Assembly (NCBI GenBank): GCA_019096195.1
Contig: JAGTXK010000257.1
Span: 116,135 to 180,134, forward strand
Source of the DNA: Boletus sp. NGJ
Taxonomy: Eukaryota > Basidiomycota > Agaricomycetes > Boletales > Boletaceae
Length of the DNA stretch: 64,000 bases
Reading direction: 5' to 3'
The notes beneath the pieces are model-generated. The model saw only the letters and a program-made list of their open reading frames with translations. It searched no databases and was not told the DNA's origin. This document shows positions 12,790 to 25,044 of the stretch, one piece after another. The position numbers and the translations under genes were made by a program. Positions within the stretch are counted from its first letter, which is position 1, and every line of letters begins with the position of its first letter.

Positions 12790-14270
12790 TTCTCGTAAGT
12801 ATAGACTGAATAACTGAAGAGATAGGAAGAACAGAGGGGCCTTATATGCCTTCTCGAACGAAGCTCAGCTCTGAATTCGAAAGCCGATGGACACTATGAC
12901 TGATTTTAGATGTCCCTAACGATGGTAGTATTAGCCATTGACTCACTCATCTGGTCATACTAGAGTGGTGTGTGACACATCGCGTTCACTGATTTGGACG
13001 TTAGGTTTAGCTGCTGGCATGAAGTCATTCAATCAGGCAAGGTTTAGCTCTCACGCTGGTAATACTAGTAATCTCTATCATAAGGGAGTTTTCGTCTTAC
13101 GGGTTCATTCAATTATATCACGGTGTCGCCGATATTTTTCTAATTGTTTTTGTTGATCTGTGCCTCGGGGAGTCCGAGTGCGCTGCCTGAAAATCACGGG
13201 ATTCCGTGTCTTCTCGCTGCTTCTTTTCCCCGTGGGCCTGCTGAGTGGAAGTCACACGGCTGGCACGACTGTGAACCTAATTAACCGCCTTTTGTTTGTG
13301 CCACTACTTACAAGTGCGATCGTGGCGTAGAGAGTCATGGTTCAAACGTCCACCAGCGGTGTACCAATCAGGTCCTTCAACCTCAGTCGTTCGCCTATCC
13401 CAAATCGCGTTCTTTTTTCTTTTTTCTTTCTGTTTTGTGGCTTGTGTTTCATGTTATTCATTTTTTGCCGACATCGACGTATCGGCCGAAGGCTGCAAGG
13501 CGGTTACGCAGGGAAAGCATAGTATGACTGTGCGAGGTTGAAATACCCAGGTACGTCGCCTTGTTCTGCATGTACTTCGCTTCGGGAATCAACGCCACTT
13601 GTGACTAAAGCAGAACGGCGAAGGCCCCGGCGGAAGTGACGTTTTGCAACACTTCCACCCCCCGCTCTTTCCCCTCCGACCTCGAATAAAAAGGGGGACC
13701 AAGGTAACTTAGATATCTGGTGGCAGCATGCTCAATTCCGATATTCATTTCGCCAAGCGGCGTCTTAAAATTGACATGGTGGCCCGGAGATAGCAAGTCC
13801 CTGATTGAACGGGATGCCCTTTGAAGTTGACTCCGTTGGTCAACTTGACAAGGGCAAGTGCGGTTCGTAACTGGGCAACCTTAACTAGTGTGCGTTGTAC
13901 GCGGGTTCCAACCGCGCTGATGAGTCATGAAATCAAACGGCACTGACAGGAGAGCTCTTATCATGCAGGATGATGTTAGTGCGCATACAACGAAGACGGT
14001 CACCCTTATGTAGCTAGACTCGGTGAGTACATACTCAGTATTCAGTACTCAGTGTGGTCGGTTTTCTCTCATGCAGTTTTACTGTCCGCATTCCCATGTA
14101 CTATAGTCTGCCGGCGTTTGTCACGGTCTCCGTCGTATCCTACTGCCAAAGGTCGGCCCACGCCATTCACGACGTTTCTTCGGGGTAAAGGAAAGATCGT
14201 CTCTGGTTTTCGACGCGTGCGAGGTATGTTTTCAATGTCTGATAAGTAGTTAATCACATAAATTGACGCC
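12790..14270. other. Intergenic region without a recognisable gene
   Basis: No coding sequence could be supported. The region contains pyrimidine-rich runs near 13400-13460 and a cluster of short GTACTCAGT-like repeats at about 14020-14055. The part next to 12768 is presumably the promoter of the beta-trefoil gene. Confidence 0.4.
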
Positions 14271-14272
14271 CA

Positions 14273-15229
14273 TCACCTCAACCCTATCCGCCTTTCGAAT
14301 TCTTCCTCCGCCATCCTCCATGTCTTCATCTTTGCCCGTTCGCATGTTTCCTTGTATTCACTCGTCTCCCTATAGCCTCTCCAAGCGGTCTTATCCAGCA
14401 TGTCCCACCACTCCTCTGCGTACGGATGCCCTCGCGCACCAACATATCCCCACGGTTTGGTGCTGGGTGGGTTATATTCGGGGACACTTAGCACGTACAA
14501 CGCTGGCGGATGAGCTGCTCCGATGAAATGGACGATCGCCGGATCCTTTGCCTCTTCCGAGAAGCGCCTCGCTATCTCTTCATCAGATAATATGCTCCCG
14601 TATCCAATCGCGTTCCACTTGTCGCTCAACGGCATGCTATGACCTCTGAAGTGAACATTGAGTGGGTCTTGGTCACGAAATGGGGTCGTTCCCTTCATCC
14701 TGCAACAGAGCTTTTCGAGTGCTGGGATTGTGGGGCGAACTTCGACGAGGTCGATGAGTAGGACGCCTGAATTGAAGTACTGTCCCCGGGGGACTCGGAC
14801 ACCATCGTGTCCTGCTGGCATCCATGGATCGGGTACGACACCGAGAGCGTGACCCCTGAGATCTGTGTGCCACAACTCTCTCAAGTCCTTGCGCACCAGA
14901 ACGTCCGCATCCAAATAAAGAACACGATTAAAAGGCAAGGTCTTCATCATATCTACCCTCGCCCAAGCTGCGCCCAGCTTGATCCCCAGGCCATCCGGAG
15001 GTAATGTCATGAAGTGAAGATCAAAATCAGGGCGTTCAGGCATGGATCCTTCGATCTTCTTCTTTTCTTCTTCGAGGAGACCGCAGTCGTATACGTGGAT
15101 CGTGACAGGACCTTGGACGTTTTCCGCAATACTGCGTAGAGTCACTGCAGCTGGCATCGCATATGTCGAATCCAAGGTGAGTGCGATCTGTATCGTGTCG
15201 CTGATGGCATCATCGGGCTGAGTGCTCAT
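14273..15229 (-). CDS. Glycosyltransferase family 8 protein
   Basis: A single uninterrupted exon of 318 codons. The order of motifs is that of GT8 retaining transferases (glycogenin/galactinol-synthase-like). The start IALTLDSTYAMPAAVTLRSI is the nucleotide-sugar-binding strand. YLDADVLV carries the DxD metal site at about residues 106-108, and YFNSGVLLIDL and DQDPLN follow. A late HFIG supplies the usual second metal-ligand histidine. There is no signal peptide or membrane segment, so a cytosolic enzyme is likely. The C-terminus is a charged helix (EYKETCERAKMKTW). All expected catalytic residues are present. The acceptor cannot be told from sequence. It lies between the beta-trefoil gene and the first P450 and need not belong to the metabolite cluster. 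Confidence 0.88.
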   Translation of the reverse strand: MSTQPDDAISDTIQIALTLDSTYAMPAAVTLRSIAENVQGPVTIHVYDCGLLEEEKKKIEGSMPERPDFDLHFMTLPPDGLGIKLGAAWARVDMMKTLPFNRVLYLDADVLVRKDLRELWHTDLRGHALGVVPDPWMPAGHDGVRVPRGQYFNSGVLLIDLVEVRPTIPALEKLCCRMKGTTPFRDQDPLNVHFRGHSMPLSDKWNAIGYGSILSDEEIARRFSEEAKDPAIVHFIGAAHPPALYVLSVPEYNPPSTKPWGYVGARGHPYAEEWWDMLDKTAWRGYRETSEYKETCERAKMKTWRMAEEEFERRIGLR

Positions 15230-15973
15230 CGTTGCTGCCGAAGATGATTACGATCGTCAACCAAGGATAGTCAACGTGGAGGCTTTACCTGGGTACGGGG
15301 AGGTAGGAGGGAGCTCTTGCCAGGAAAGGTGCGTTTCGATTACAGATCGCGGACACTTCGCAAAATCTACTATTGTTTGCCGAAACGGTAGGTTAGAATG
15401 GCAGGACAACCCCAGATAATTCTGGGGCACCGTTTTGGTCTCTTAGCCTATCGACAACAGTTGACTGTTGACCCTTCTTGATTCGGGGTTGTCCGGTCTC
15501 TGTAGCTCCGCTTGTGATCGTTTGCTTGGACTCACGCAAAATGCGAACCGCTGGGGAAAAACGTGTACACTTTCGTAGCTCAATGAGCTCCACTGTAATT
15601 CAGCCCATTTCAGATAGTTGTAGCGGGTACTCCAGAATTTGGACTTTGAGTTGTTGCCATCTCCGGCCCCAATTTGGTATATGTATATGCTATCTGTATG
15701 ACTGACAGTTGATAAAGTGGCAGATGAACGCAGCCATTGCTCGTATCCTTGGGCTGCTCAAGCTTCTTGAATCGTGTGATAACGATAACTTAGTCGCGCA
15801 ATACAAAGTACATATGTCAAGTGACTGTCCGACTCCTTCAACGCGCTTGAGAAGCAGACTTGACCACATTGACGATCTCACTTGAACGTGGATAGATGGC
15901 TATTTGGACATCCTTTGGAACGCTGCAAGAAAAAATTGGCAACATTCACGATGGACGCACGTGTTAGAGCTTA

Positions 15974-18134
15974 CTAGATACTGTTCGGGTCCAAAAAATC
16001 CATTATCTTCTTGTACTGATCCACGTCAGACGTATTGTCGACTCGGATCGCTGGTCGGACATTCAACGTCGCGAGGATGCACGCAAACTTGATGAATAAC
16101 GAGGACATTGCAAATTCTCGCCCGGGGCTATGGGGACGGTTAACCGGGACAGCCTGAAGGATGGGTGTGCAAGGGCTGACCAAAGTCTTCTCCCGTATCC
16201 AAAGACCAGCTGTCGAGGATCGATGACGTCCTTGTTGATTTGTCCATCTGCTGTGAGGAACCGTTCTGGCCGAAACACGTGCGGTTCGGGAAAAACTTCG
16301 GGATCGTGGAGGATCGCACTGAAGACATCACCAAAGTCAAATACTGCGAGAGAACCTCGAGACACTACCCTACCGGAGGTTAGTGAGAACGGCGGAGCCG
16401 GCAGGGATGTGGTAGCCCTTGTACTCGTCGTCGACTTCAACGACGTGATCACTTCCTGTTCGCATTGCCAGTTAGAAAATTTTCCATCGATGCTGATTAC
16501 TCACCATATGATGTGGTTGGTCGCCACCTCATCATTTCCAGTACCATGGCTTGGACATAGGTAAGACTAGTGAAGTCGCCGAAAGTGGCTGCAACGACGG
16601 GGCCCAGTCTTCTTTAACGAGGTTAGATGATAGCGACGAGTAAACTGACGTATATTTCCGTAGCCGACGATCCGGTCAATCTCTCGTTGACCTTTCCCCT
16701 GAACCTCGGGAAACTGGATAATGGGATCAGATCAACAGAGAGTCGTAGCAATGTTTATCACGGACCCAATACAAAGCGATGACGAACGCTTGTAGCGTCA
16801 GAGAACTGGAATGAATCCCTCCTATTTTTCATGTCAGCGCGCTACTAAACGCACTGGTAACGCCACTAACCGACGTAGAGGCCAGCTGCAACATCCCTCA
16901 CGAAGATATCATGGGATGGATCGATACCACCTTCCGTATTCGCGTTCAATGCATCCACGACGTATGAAGTATGAGCGGATCCTTCGAGCTAGAAGAAACC
17001 ATCAGCGGAAGAATCGATCTGTTGGGTGGCTAATTACGATTTTTCGTTTAGATTCGCTGTATGGAACGTTCACCAAATCGCGCACTTGTTCACTGTATAC
17101 ACGAATGGTTCGTTTGAAGGTTACCAACCATTCAGGAAGGTTGAGAACTAAACTCTGCCAGTTGAGCACGGACAAAATGTCATATTATAGCACTCACAAT
17201 CTAACTTGAGAAATAGACACATCAAATCCCATTCCATCGACGTTTGCCAAACCATAATGCGATGGACGGCGGAGAGCGCTTGGAAATGTGAGGCGGTCGG
17301 TGGAAGATGCGGAACGCCGTATGCAATGCTCATCATAAGGTCTCCAGAAGCCCTATCACGAGCTTTAGCAGTTTAGCATGAATAATTCCGGTAGACGTGT
17401 CTGCACTCGAAAAAATGGATAAACGTCTCTTCTGGTTTCTCGATAATCTTTGCGAGCATTTCCATCGTATTATGCATCATTTCCGATTCCAACCGAGACA
17501 TGCTTGAGGGCGGAAGTGCATCGTGGAATGCCTGTCTGCGTATCCTCCAGGGCTCTGATGATTTCGTGAAGCGACGAAGAGATAGATTGGACGTCTCGGT
17601 ACGCACCATCGTTGGGCATGTGAGCAAACGACCATTCCCATCCACTTGACGTATAAGGATCATTGAAAACGTACAGTATCCGAATAGGGAGCGTACCCGA
17701 ATCGTCGCAGATTATCGAAATATGGAGGCCTAAAACTCGACCTTAGCTTCCAGGTGTATGATTAATCTTCCCATTCACCTTCCAGAATAAATCTTGGATT
17801 TTTCTCCAAGCAAGTCGTGGACAGCAGTATTTGAACTCAAAATGATGGTATCACGGCCAAATTCTCGGACGTGAATTATGTCGGATCCTATTTTCTTGCC
17901 TAGAACTGCGTACTTCAACGCAGATGTGCGTACTGGACGACGGCCATACTAAAACGTGCAAGTTGATTTGTGAAGAAAGGAGTTAAGAACGACACCTACA
18001 AGTGAACCCCATATGGCAATACGAGGAGGGCCTGGAGGGAGCGGCAAGCGATAACCTTTCCTAATATACAGCGCGGTCACCGTGGCCACACAGAGGATGC
18101 CGACCAGGACATCCAAGACGACGATGGTAACCAT
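15974..18134 (-). pseudogene. Cytochrome P450 (locus 1), probably inactivated
   Basis: A multi-exon P450 reads on the minus strand from ATG 18134. It opens with an N-terminal membrane anchor and the proline-rich hinge LPLPPGPP. DIIHVREFGRD and an ExxR region (VLEMMRWRP) follow. FRPERF and the heme loop FGYGRR-LCPG come next, the Cys codon being split by an intron (TG/C), and the tail ends DFLDPNSI. Problems: near 17500-17640 the homologous frame switches within an exon, a segment after the first exon is missing, and the I-helix, which should read AGxDT, reads GGIHSS, losing the acid-alcohol pair that handles oxygen. It belongs to the O-methylsterigmatocystin-oxidoreductase-like P450s abundant in Agaricomycetes. 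The role in the neighbouring cluster is inferred. Reading it as a pseudogene is likely but rests on hand splicing. Confidence 0.72.
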
Positions 18135-18548
18135 TGTGAGGAGATAAGAATATAGAAGGGAGCTCTCGTGAGGCGCTGCTTATCTATTCTCCGATGAATC
18201 AGAAGAAGGAACCCTAGTCATGGATGGTATTAGAAGACGACAGCCTGAGATTTGCCGTATGAGATCGGTGGATCGAGGGTTTGAGGCTTAGATCTCCGTT
18301 AAGTTTATCCGAAGTTTCCTAACGAATCAGGGGCATTCGAACATGTGTAGGAAAAGGTATATGTATATGTTACAGGAAAGACTGACGCCGTGTCCACATG
18401 GATACTTGCTTGGTCAGTGAAAGCCTGTGCTGCTTAAGGTGGTAACTCGCTCGTGGGATTCCGTTCACTTTAGCCTAGATTTATTAGTCCGCTGAATCTG
18501 GACCTTCTGAGACCGGCCGTGGCACCCTCAGGCTACAGAAGTTCAGTA

Positions 18549-20007
18549 ATGGCGATGTGCGCTGCCACTTCGTCGAGACTGAGTCAACACTGCATACTCG
18601 CACCCAACGCAGGACTCCGTGTCTCACCTCTTCAACTAGGTAGTGCGAGCGTCGAGGACAATGGGAACGGCGGAATGGATAGTACGATCGCCAGAGATAC
18701 TGCGTTTGCGCTGCTGGACGCCTTTTTTGAAGCGGGCGGGAACTTCATTGACACTTCTAACTGGTTGCGTTATACGGGGATGCTGTTCTTGAACAAGAAT
18801 TAATCGCTGATTGTATTCAACAGTCAAGGCGGATTATCCGAGGAATGGGTTGGCGAATGGGCGGAGCAGAGACATGTTCGCGATAAGCTCGTCATCGCCA
18901 CAAAGGTACGAGGGTCGTGGAGAAATTATTTGGCGACGGCGTGTAACTTGAATGTGGCTGGCTCCCCTCCTCAGTACGGCGCAATTTACGACAAACAGAA
19001 CACACAGTTCAGTGGAAACAATGTCAAGGCTATGGTCCTAAGGTCAACTTTCTTTGCACGCGATCATAGTCAATATTAGTAAACCCCCCGTATACTAGTG
19101 TCGAAGAAAGTTTGAAGAAGCTGCGAACATCCTACATCGATCTCCTCTATGTTGATTTCTGGGAATGGAGTACCCCCGTCGAAGAGGTCGTGCTCGATAA
19201 CTACTCCCTGTCAGGCTCTCTGCTGACGTCTCATCCTTTGTCGTAGGTGATGAACAGCTTGCACAATCTTGTAGTTGCTAGAAAAGTCTTCTATCTTGTA
19301 CTGATTCACCTTTATAATGCTCTTCCAGTCCTTACATGTTGAAAGGGCCTAAGCAACTCCCCTGCCTGGATTTGTTCCAAGGCAAACATGTATGCTCGCG
19401 CCTTTGGCAAGACTCCCTTCGTGATCTATCGAGGAAGCTGGAACGTGATGGATCACACTTTTGAACGTGACATAGTGCCAGTGGCGCGAGCTGAAGGTTT
19501 GTAGTGGCTTGTCTTCTATCCTATGGGTGAAACTCAGATTTTGTCTCGGCAAGGTATGGCACTTGCTGTTAGAAATATTATCTCAGTAGATGGACTTGGG
19601 AACATGGAAGACGAACCCCGCTGCGACTCTGGGGATCGGTACGTATGGGATAAACATAAGACAAAGGAACAAATTTTTCGATCACTGGAAAAGGTCGCCA
19701 AGGAAGTTGGCACTGGGAATATTTCAGCGGGTATGCCTACCCGTGCACTCTAGCTCTCGTATTGACGCATTGTGACTTAGTTGTTATCGCGTATATATCG
19801 CACAAGACCCCTTACGTGTTCCCTGTAATCGGCGGACCGAAGGTCAAGCAGCTGTTCGCAAGCATCAAGGGGCTGGAGATCTGCCTCTCCCCGGAACAAA
19901 TTTCTTACCTCGAATCTGCAGTCGTATACGAGCCGGCTCGCCTACCTGACGTAATTATGAGATGTTTCTGGTTCATATTTATATACTGATATGGTGGTAT
20001 AGGGAAA
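18549..20007 (+). pseudogene. Aldo/keto reductase (aryl-alcohol-dehydrogenase type), decayed
   Basis: Spliced segments follow an AKR of the aryl-alcohol-dehydrogenase/norsolorinic-reductase type: RVSPLQLG, GGNFIDTSN, SEEWVGEWAEQR, LVIATK, SYIDLLYV, NSPAWI..KANMYARAFGKTPFV, FERDIVPVAR, KTPYVFPVIGG. The catalytic Asp and Lys remain. The active-site Tyr, which should follow the FIDT-N segment, is Cys after splicing. The usual His of YVHWW is Asp (YVDFW). A stop interrupts the exon starting near 19330. With two of four catalytic residues changed plus a stop, it is almost certainly inactive. The last exon-like segment (19998 onward) reads in frame, without a stop, into the FMO gene just downstream. 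Confidence 0.75.
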
Positions 20008-20053
20008 TATGTTTGCCAGTCGCTCACCTTTCAATGTCACCGGACAGATAGGC

Positions 20054-22269
20054 ATGACCGCTGCATCACAGTTGATCACGGACGTACCCGTCGACGCGAG
20101 GGCTATTGCACATGCTTGGCTGAAGGATTTCATCGAAATCACCGCTTCGGGGAATGCCCATCACTTCGCCACCAAGTTATTCAAGCCTGATGGTTGGTTT
20201 AGAGACGTACTCGTCTTTACTTGGGACACTCGTACTCTTCATGGACACGGGAAAATCTCTGACTATCTGGAGAAGAAACTGGCATCTGCAAATATTACCA
20301 ACGTAGTCTTGGATGAAACGCCAGAGTTGCGCCCATCTCCCTTCACTTTGCCGTTTGGCCAGGGAATAGAGTTCTCGTTCCGATTTGAGACACCTATCGC
20401 GTTCGCTCGAGGACTAGCCCGGCTCCTACCAATGACCCTTTCTGGGATGAAGGCGCTCTCCGTATTTGTTATGATGGAAGATCTCAAAGGACACAAGGAA
20501 TCCGTAGCAGAAACCGGACTCTACGGAGGACATACGATCACCTGGAATGAGTACGTTTGTTGTCGAATGAATAGTATACGTGTTTTCTGAACCTCGTATT
20601 TTCGAACAGGGTACTCGAAGAGAGGCGACTTAAAGTGGAGAATGACCCACAAGTCGTGATAAGTCAGTGTATTGATTGAATAATCTCAGTTTCTTGCTAA
20701 ACCCACCATTTAGTTGGAGGCGGGCAATCTGGTTTACACGCTGCGGCACGGTTTAAGCAGATGGGTATCGCAGCATTGATTGTGGAGAAAAATCAAAGGA
20801 TTGGTAGGCTTCTCCCCGATATGAATCCGTGGGTACCTCAATTTCGCTCAGGCGACAACTGGAGAAAACGCTATCCATCGTTGACTTTACACACTCCAAA
20901 ATTGTATAGTACTAGTAAGTGTTCCAGCTTGTTCTCTCTCTGTGTTGCGAGCGCTGGTTTGCTATGTTTCAGCTCTCTATCAACCATTTCCACACAATTT
21001 TCCTTTGTTCATCCCTCGGGACAAGATCGCAGACTGGCTCGAACATTATGCCAAAGTTCAAGACTTGGTTGTGTGGACTAATAGCCAAATTCTTCCAAAG
21101 GCGTCGTACGATGCACAGAAGAGACGATGGACGATTCAAGTCGATCGGGATGGTACAAAGGTTATGGTGCGTCCGAAGCACGTCGTGGTTGCCGCCGGTG
21201 TGCACGGCTTCCCACATATCCCGGTCATTCCGCACTCCGAGAACTTCCGCGGAGAAGTACTTCACACAAGCCAATTCCCCGGTGGCCAGCGATTCGCCAG
21301 GTTACGGGTTGTAGTGATAGGTGCAGGGAATTCATCAGCTGACATTTGTCAGGATCTCTCATTCCGCGGAGCGGCATCAGTTACAATGGTGCAGAGATCA
21401 AAGACTTGTGTTATTTCCAGCAGAGAAATTACCAAGAACTTCATTCAAGCCTATCCCGATGATCGTCCGGTTGAAATATCGGATTTCAAAAGAGCTTCAA
21501 TGCCACTTGGGATGGTGAGGGTGATGGCTCAAGCAACCGCGGACCAAGCGCAAGCCGTGGATAAGGAAATGTTGGATGGACTGCGAAAGTCTGGCTTCCA
21601 GCACTACTATGGGGAAGATAACTCTGGTGTGGGTATCTTATATATCTCACGGGGCGGTGGGTATTGTAAGTGCCGCTTCTCAGATTTCAGCTTGAAACCT
21701 TTTCAATGTGGTGTTGACCTGTTAGGGCTTGATGTTGGCTGTGCCGAGCTTATTGCGTCGGGGAAGGTCGCCATCCGACAGGGCGTGGAACCGGTATCAT
21801 TCACAGAAACAGGTTTAGTGTTCAACGATGGAACCGAGTTGCAGGCAGATGCTGTGATATTTGCGTAAGTATAATGATCCAAATACTCAAATACGGGCAG
21901 TGATTCCTCGCTCGCAGAACCGGATACACAAGCTGGAGGGATCGGATGAAAGATGTCTTTGGCCCGGAAGTGATGGAGTCTACCAAAGAGATATGGGGCC
22001 TTGACGAGGAGGACGAGATGTGCGGAGCGTATCGCCCCACCGGTTATCCCGCGGTAATTTCACCCTCGCAAATTTGACAACTCTTCTCAGTTCTCATACT
22101 AAATTAACAGTTTTGGTACGCCGCTGGTGATTTCGCTGATTCGAGAATCTATTCCAAGCAACTGGTTAGTACTACTTTTGTCAGATTGTGCAATCTTTCC
22201 GTAACGGCCATTGAAATGTTTCAGGCTCTTCATATCAAAGCTGAGGAACTGAATCTGAAGGGTAGTTAA
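20054..22269 (+). CDS. Flavin-containing monooxygenase (FMO 1)
   Basis: Nine exons: (20009/20054)-20550, 20610-20662, 20714-20803, 20852-20914, 20973-21665, 21726-21864, 21918-22053, 22111-22164 and 22225-22269. All introns are GT-AG and no stop falls inside. The ATG at 20054 gives 589 residues; an in-frame ATG at 20009 would give 604, but that stretch looks like the tail of the upstream AKR. A 190-residue SnoaL/NTF2-like front is followed by the FAD-binding IIGGGQSGL, the GDNWR(K/R)RY element, the FMO-type [11 protein letters not shown], the NADPH-binding VVIGAGNSS and FATGYTSW near the end. Such fungal enzymes insert oxygen at carbon or heteroatoms (hydroxylation or Baeyer-Villiger). It appears intact and active. 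A second family member lies 3 kb away on the other strand. Confidence 0.88.
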
Positions 22270-22752
22270 GTTACCACAAGTGTGGCGCATGAGGCGGAGC
22301 TCAGCATCATGTGTGTACAGTCTAGTAGTGCGAGCTTGCGAGTAAGAATAGAATATTGTCTTTGCGCGAGTGGCTGTGACTCGGCACTTTCTTTCTTTCG
22401 TTCTTTCGTCAGTCAGCCTACCAGCCGCGCCCCGACCCCGTTCTTCATTTTCGCCCACCCACCGCACACTGTGATTCTGCCGGGATTTTCAGAATCCCTT
22501 CCAGAATCGCCTCGCCGGACCCTCGCTGTCGCGCTCTCCGAGACCGCTCTTCCCAGCCCGCCCACGCAGCTGAGACTCGGGCGGGCCAGGTTTTCTCAAA
22601 TCGCGGCCGGGAAGCGCTTCGCGCCTCCGCCCACACCGTTAGTCTGCTCATCATCCTTTTCTTTCTTTCCTCTGCAACCCGAGTCATACAACGATGATCA
22701 AAGACTCTACATATGTACTGTAGTACTGTACTCAGTAGTACCGGATATGAAT

Positions 22753-22926
22753 GTGAAGATGTTTGCCCTGCTTGAAAATTGCTTGTTCGGTTGAACTCTC
22801 GGACGCAATGGGTCATAGCATGCGCTAGTTACCTATGAACTTACTGAATTCGCATGCAGTGAAGATGTTGGCGTACGCACTTGAAAATTGCTTGTTCGGT
22901 TCAACTAACTCGGATGCAACGCGTCA
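22753..22926 (+). repeat. Pair of imperfect direct repeats
   Basis: A roughly 65-bp sequence at 22753-22816 recurs at 22859-22926, separated by about 42 bp. Both contain GAAAATTGCTTGTTCGGTT. They differ by scattered substitutions and small indels. They lie between FMO 1 and the MFS relic, in the region where a promoter for either would be expected. Confidence 0.7.
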
Positions 22927-23104
22927 ACTTATCACGACTTCATTTTGACAGATTTCCAGACTTTACGTTACTTAAATAATCATTCCGCCAATTGTTTCAA
23001 CACGCGTGCCAGTGGGGCCCAGTTCAGAGACGTCTAAATATGTGGATCAAAACCCGTAAGGTCCTCCTGAAGGAAGTCAAGGGTCAAGGTCTGCAACCTC
23101 TGCT

Positions 23105-24861
23105 ATGGCCGACACCGACATTGACCGATCTCCTGACTTTCCGGACGAAGAGACACCTCTTTGGAGGTCAAAAAACAATGTGAAGGATTCACCAAGCCCT
23201 CTTCCAAAATTGCAATTATCCATCCTCCTGATGATGCTATTAGCTGAACCCGTCTCGTTCAGTTCAATGAGCCCTTATATTTCTCGAGTGAGTCTTTTTC
23301 TTTTTTTCTATTGTGACACCTGATGGCAATGATGCTCGATTCCGTAACAAGCTCATCTCTGGAATGGAGGTCACGCACGGTGACGAAAGCCAGGTGGGCT
23401 ACTACATCGGTCTCATGGTGTGTAGTATTCATTGTGTGACAGGAAGATGCGCTCTAATTCGAGTCCTTTAGACTACCGGTTTCTTTATAGGCTACCACGA
23501 TTTTTCAATGAGAATTTCTATCAACGGAGGGGATCTTATCGGAATTCTCATCCTCACCCACAGGTGATCTCGAATGAATGACTGAATGGGAAGAAAGCCT
23601 GTGTTGCTGTAAGTCTCCCGTATTAGGTGTGATGGTGATTCTCACTATGTTACTAGATTTGGTTCAACTGGCCTATGCATCGCAATGCCATTCTTAGGAT
23701 TGTCGCGCACGTTTTCCCAACTAGTGTTGAGTCGACTTTTACTAGCTGGAATGCTCAATGGCAATGCTGGCTTGATCAGAACAATGTAATTACCTTTACA
23801 CTCATTCAAGTTTATTGTTGATCGCGAGCTTGTAGGTTCACTGAAATTACCGACGTTGAATCCAATTGAGCACCAGTATATGGCCTTATCCCTGTCACAT
23901 TCGCTGTCGGCGTTGCTATTGGACCACTGATCGGTGGTCAATCTTCACTCGAATTCATAAGCACGTTTTTCTGAAGCTAAATGTTCACCCCGTAGGATGG
24001 CTTGAACACCCCCAGTCAAGACTCCCTGATGTATTCTCGCAACCGTTCTGGAGAGAGTACCCCTCCATGTGCCTGCACGGCTGGTTTCATTCGCGGACGA
24101 CATAGACAAACCACTCCCATTGCGCGCACTACTTCACGCCTGCAGTGGTCATATTGAATCAAGGTTGGATTTCATTCATCGGTATCGGTAGGCTATTCTC
24201 CGTCCATCGGATGATTGTCTCTGTTGATGCAGCTATGCAGTGGCTGATGTCACGCTTCCGATGTTTTATGTAACATCCTTTAAAAAACGGGGGCCTTTAT
24301 CTCGCACCTCAAAAGATAGGATCAGTCCTAGGAACATAGGGACTTTTGAATGACATTTTCCAGGTGAGGCCTCGTCGATTGTATTCAAACCGTTAACCCA
24401 ATGATCTGTTAGCAACTCTTCTTTGCTCGCATTAGCAAGTCCCTTGGGGAACGAGGCTTGTTCATGGTGAGCCTCGCATGTTGGGTTCCTTTCTTTGCGC
24501 TGTGCCCAGTCGCAAATTTAATGGCATTGCAAACAGGATATGGTAGGGTGTATTCTGTTGTTTCGTCTTTCGCTGTGAGTCTGACGAGTGATATGTGACA
24601 GGTGCCATATTTTTATTTAATGTGGCGTCTGCGCCAAACAAACAATGTCTAGGAGCGGTCAACGGCCTCGCACAGAATGTATCATCGATTGTGTGCGCAC
24701 TGAGTCCGATAATGACAGTGCTTTTATCTCTCAGTATCAAGTACCATGTGATGGGCGGATATGCCTTTTACTTTATCATGATGACCTTGAGCATCGTAGG
24801 TTTCCCTATTGCACGATGGCTACCTAGGCGCCCATGGAAAACCAATGGGACTGCTAAGTAA
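23105..24861 (+). pseudogene. Major facilitator superfamily transporter, decayed
   Basis: The ATG at 23105 opens a soluble N-terminus with an acidic ETPLW motif typical of fungal MFS drug/peptide-type carriers. TM1 follows (LQLSILLMMLLAEPVSF). Further membrane segments can be read in shifting frames: FGSTGLCIAMPFLGLS near 23660, GLIPVTFAVGVAIGPLIGG near 23880, and the last helices at 24600-24840 (FLFNVASAPN..GAVNGLAQ, then FYFIMMTLSIVGFPIARWLP). The segments between 23330-23650 and 24000-24480 need several frameshifts and contain stops. In intact form it would export a metabolite through the plasma membrane. Its position between two FMOs suggests it was the cluster's efflux pump. I judge it non-functional. 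Confidence 0.75.
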
Positions 24862-25044
24862 TATACAAATTGGTCTAGTTGCTTGTGTAGCAAGGACCAT
24901 AAATACCCGCTTTCATAGCTTTGATTTCTTTATCTCAAGGTCAGCATCCAATCGTTTGATAGCTGGACATGGGCTTACGAAGTGCAACGTGCTTGGAATG
25001 AAACCTACATTGGCCCAAACCACCTTCAAGATTTAAATCTCAAC

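Noticed and set aside
13917-13934. CTGATGA followed shortly by GAAA, resembling a hammerhead core
   Set aside because: Only five bases separate the two boxes, so no stem II can form, and no stems I or III are visible.
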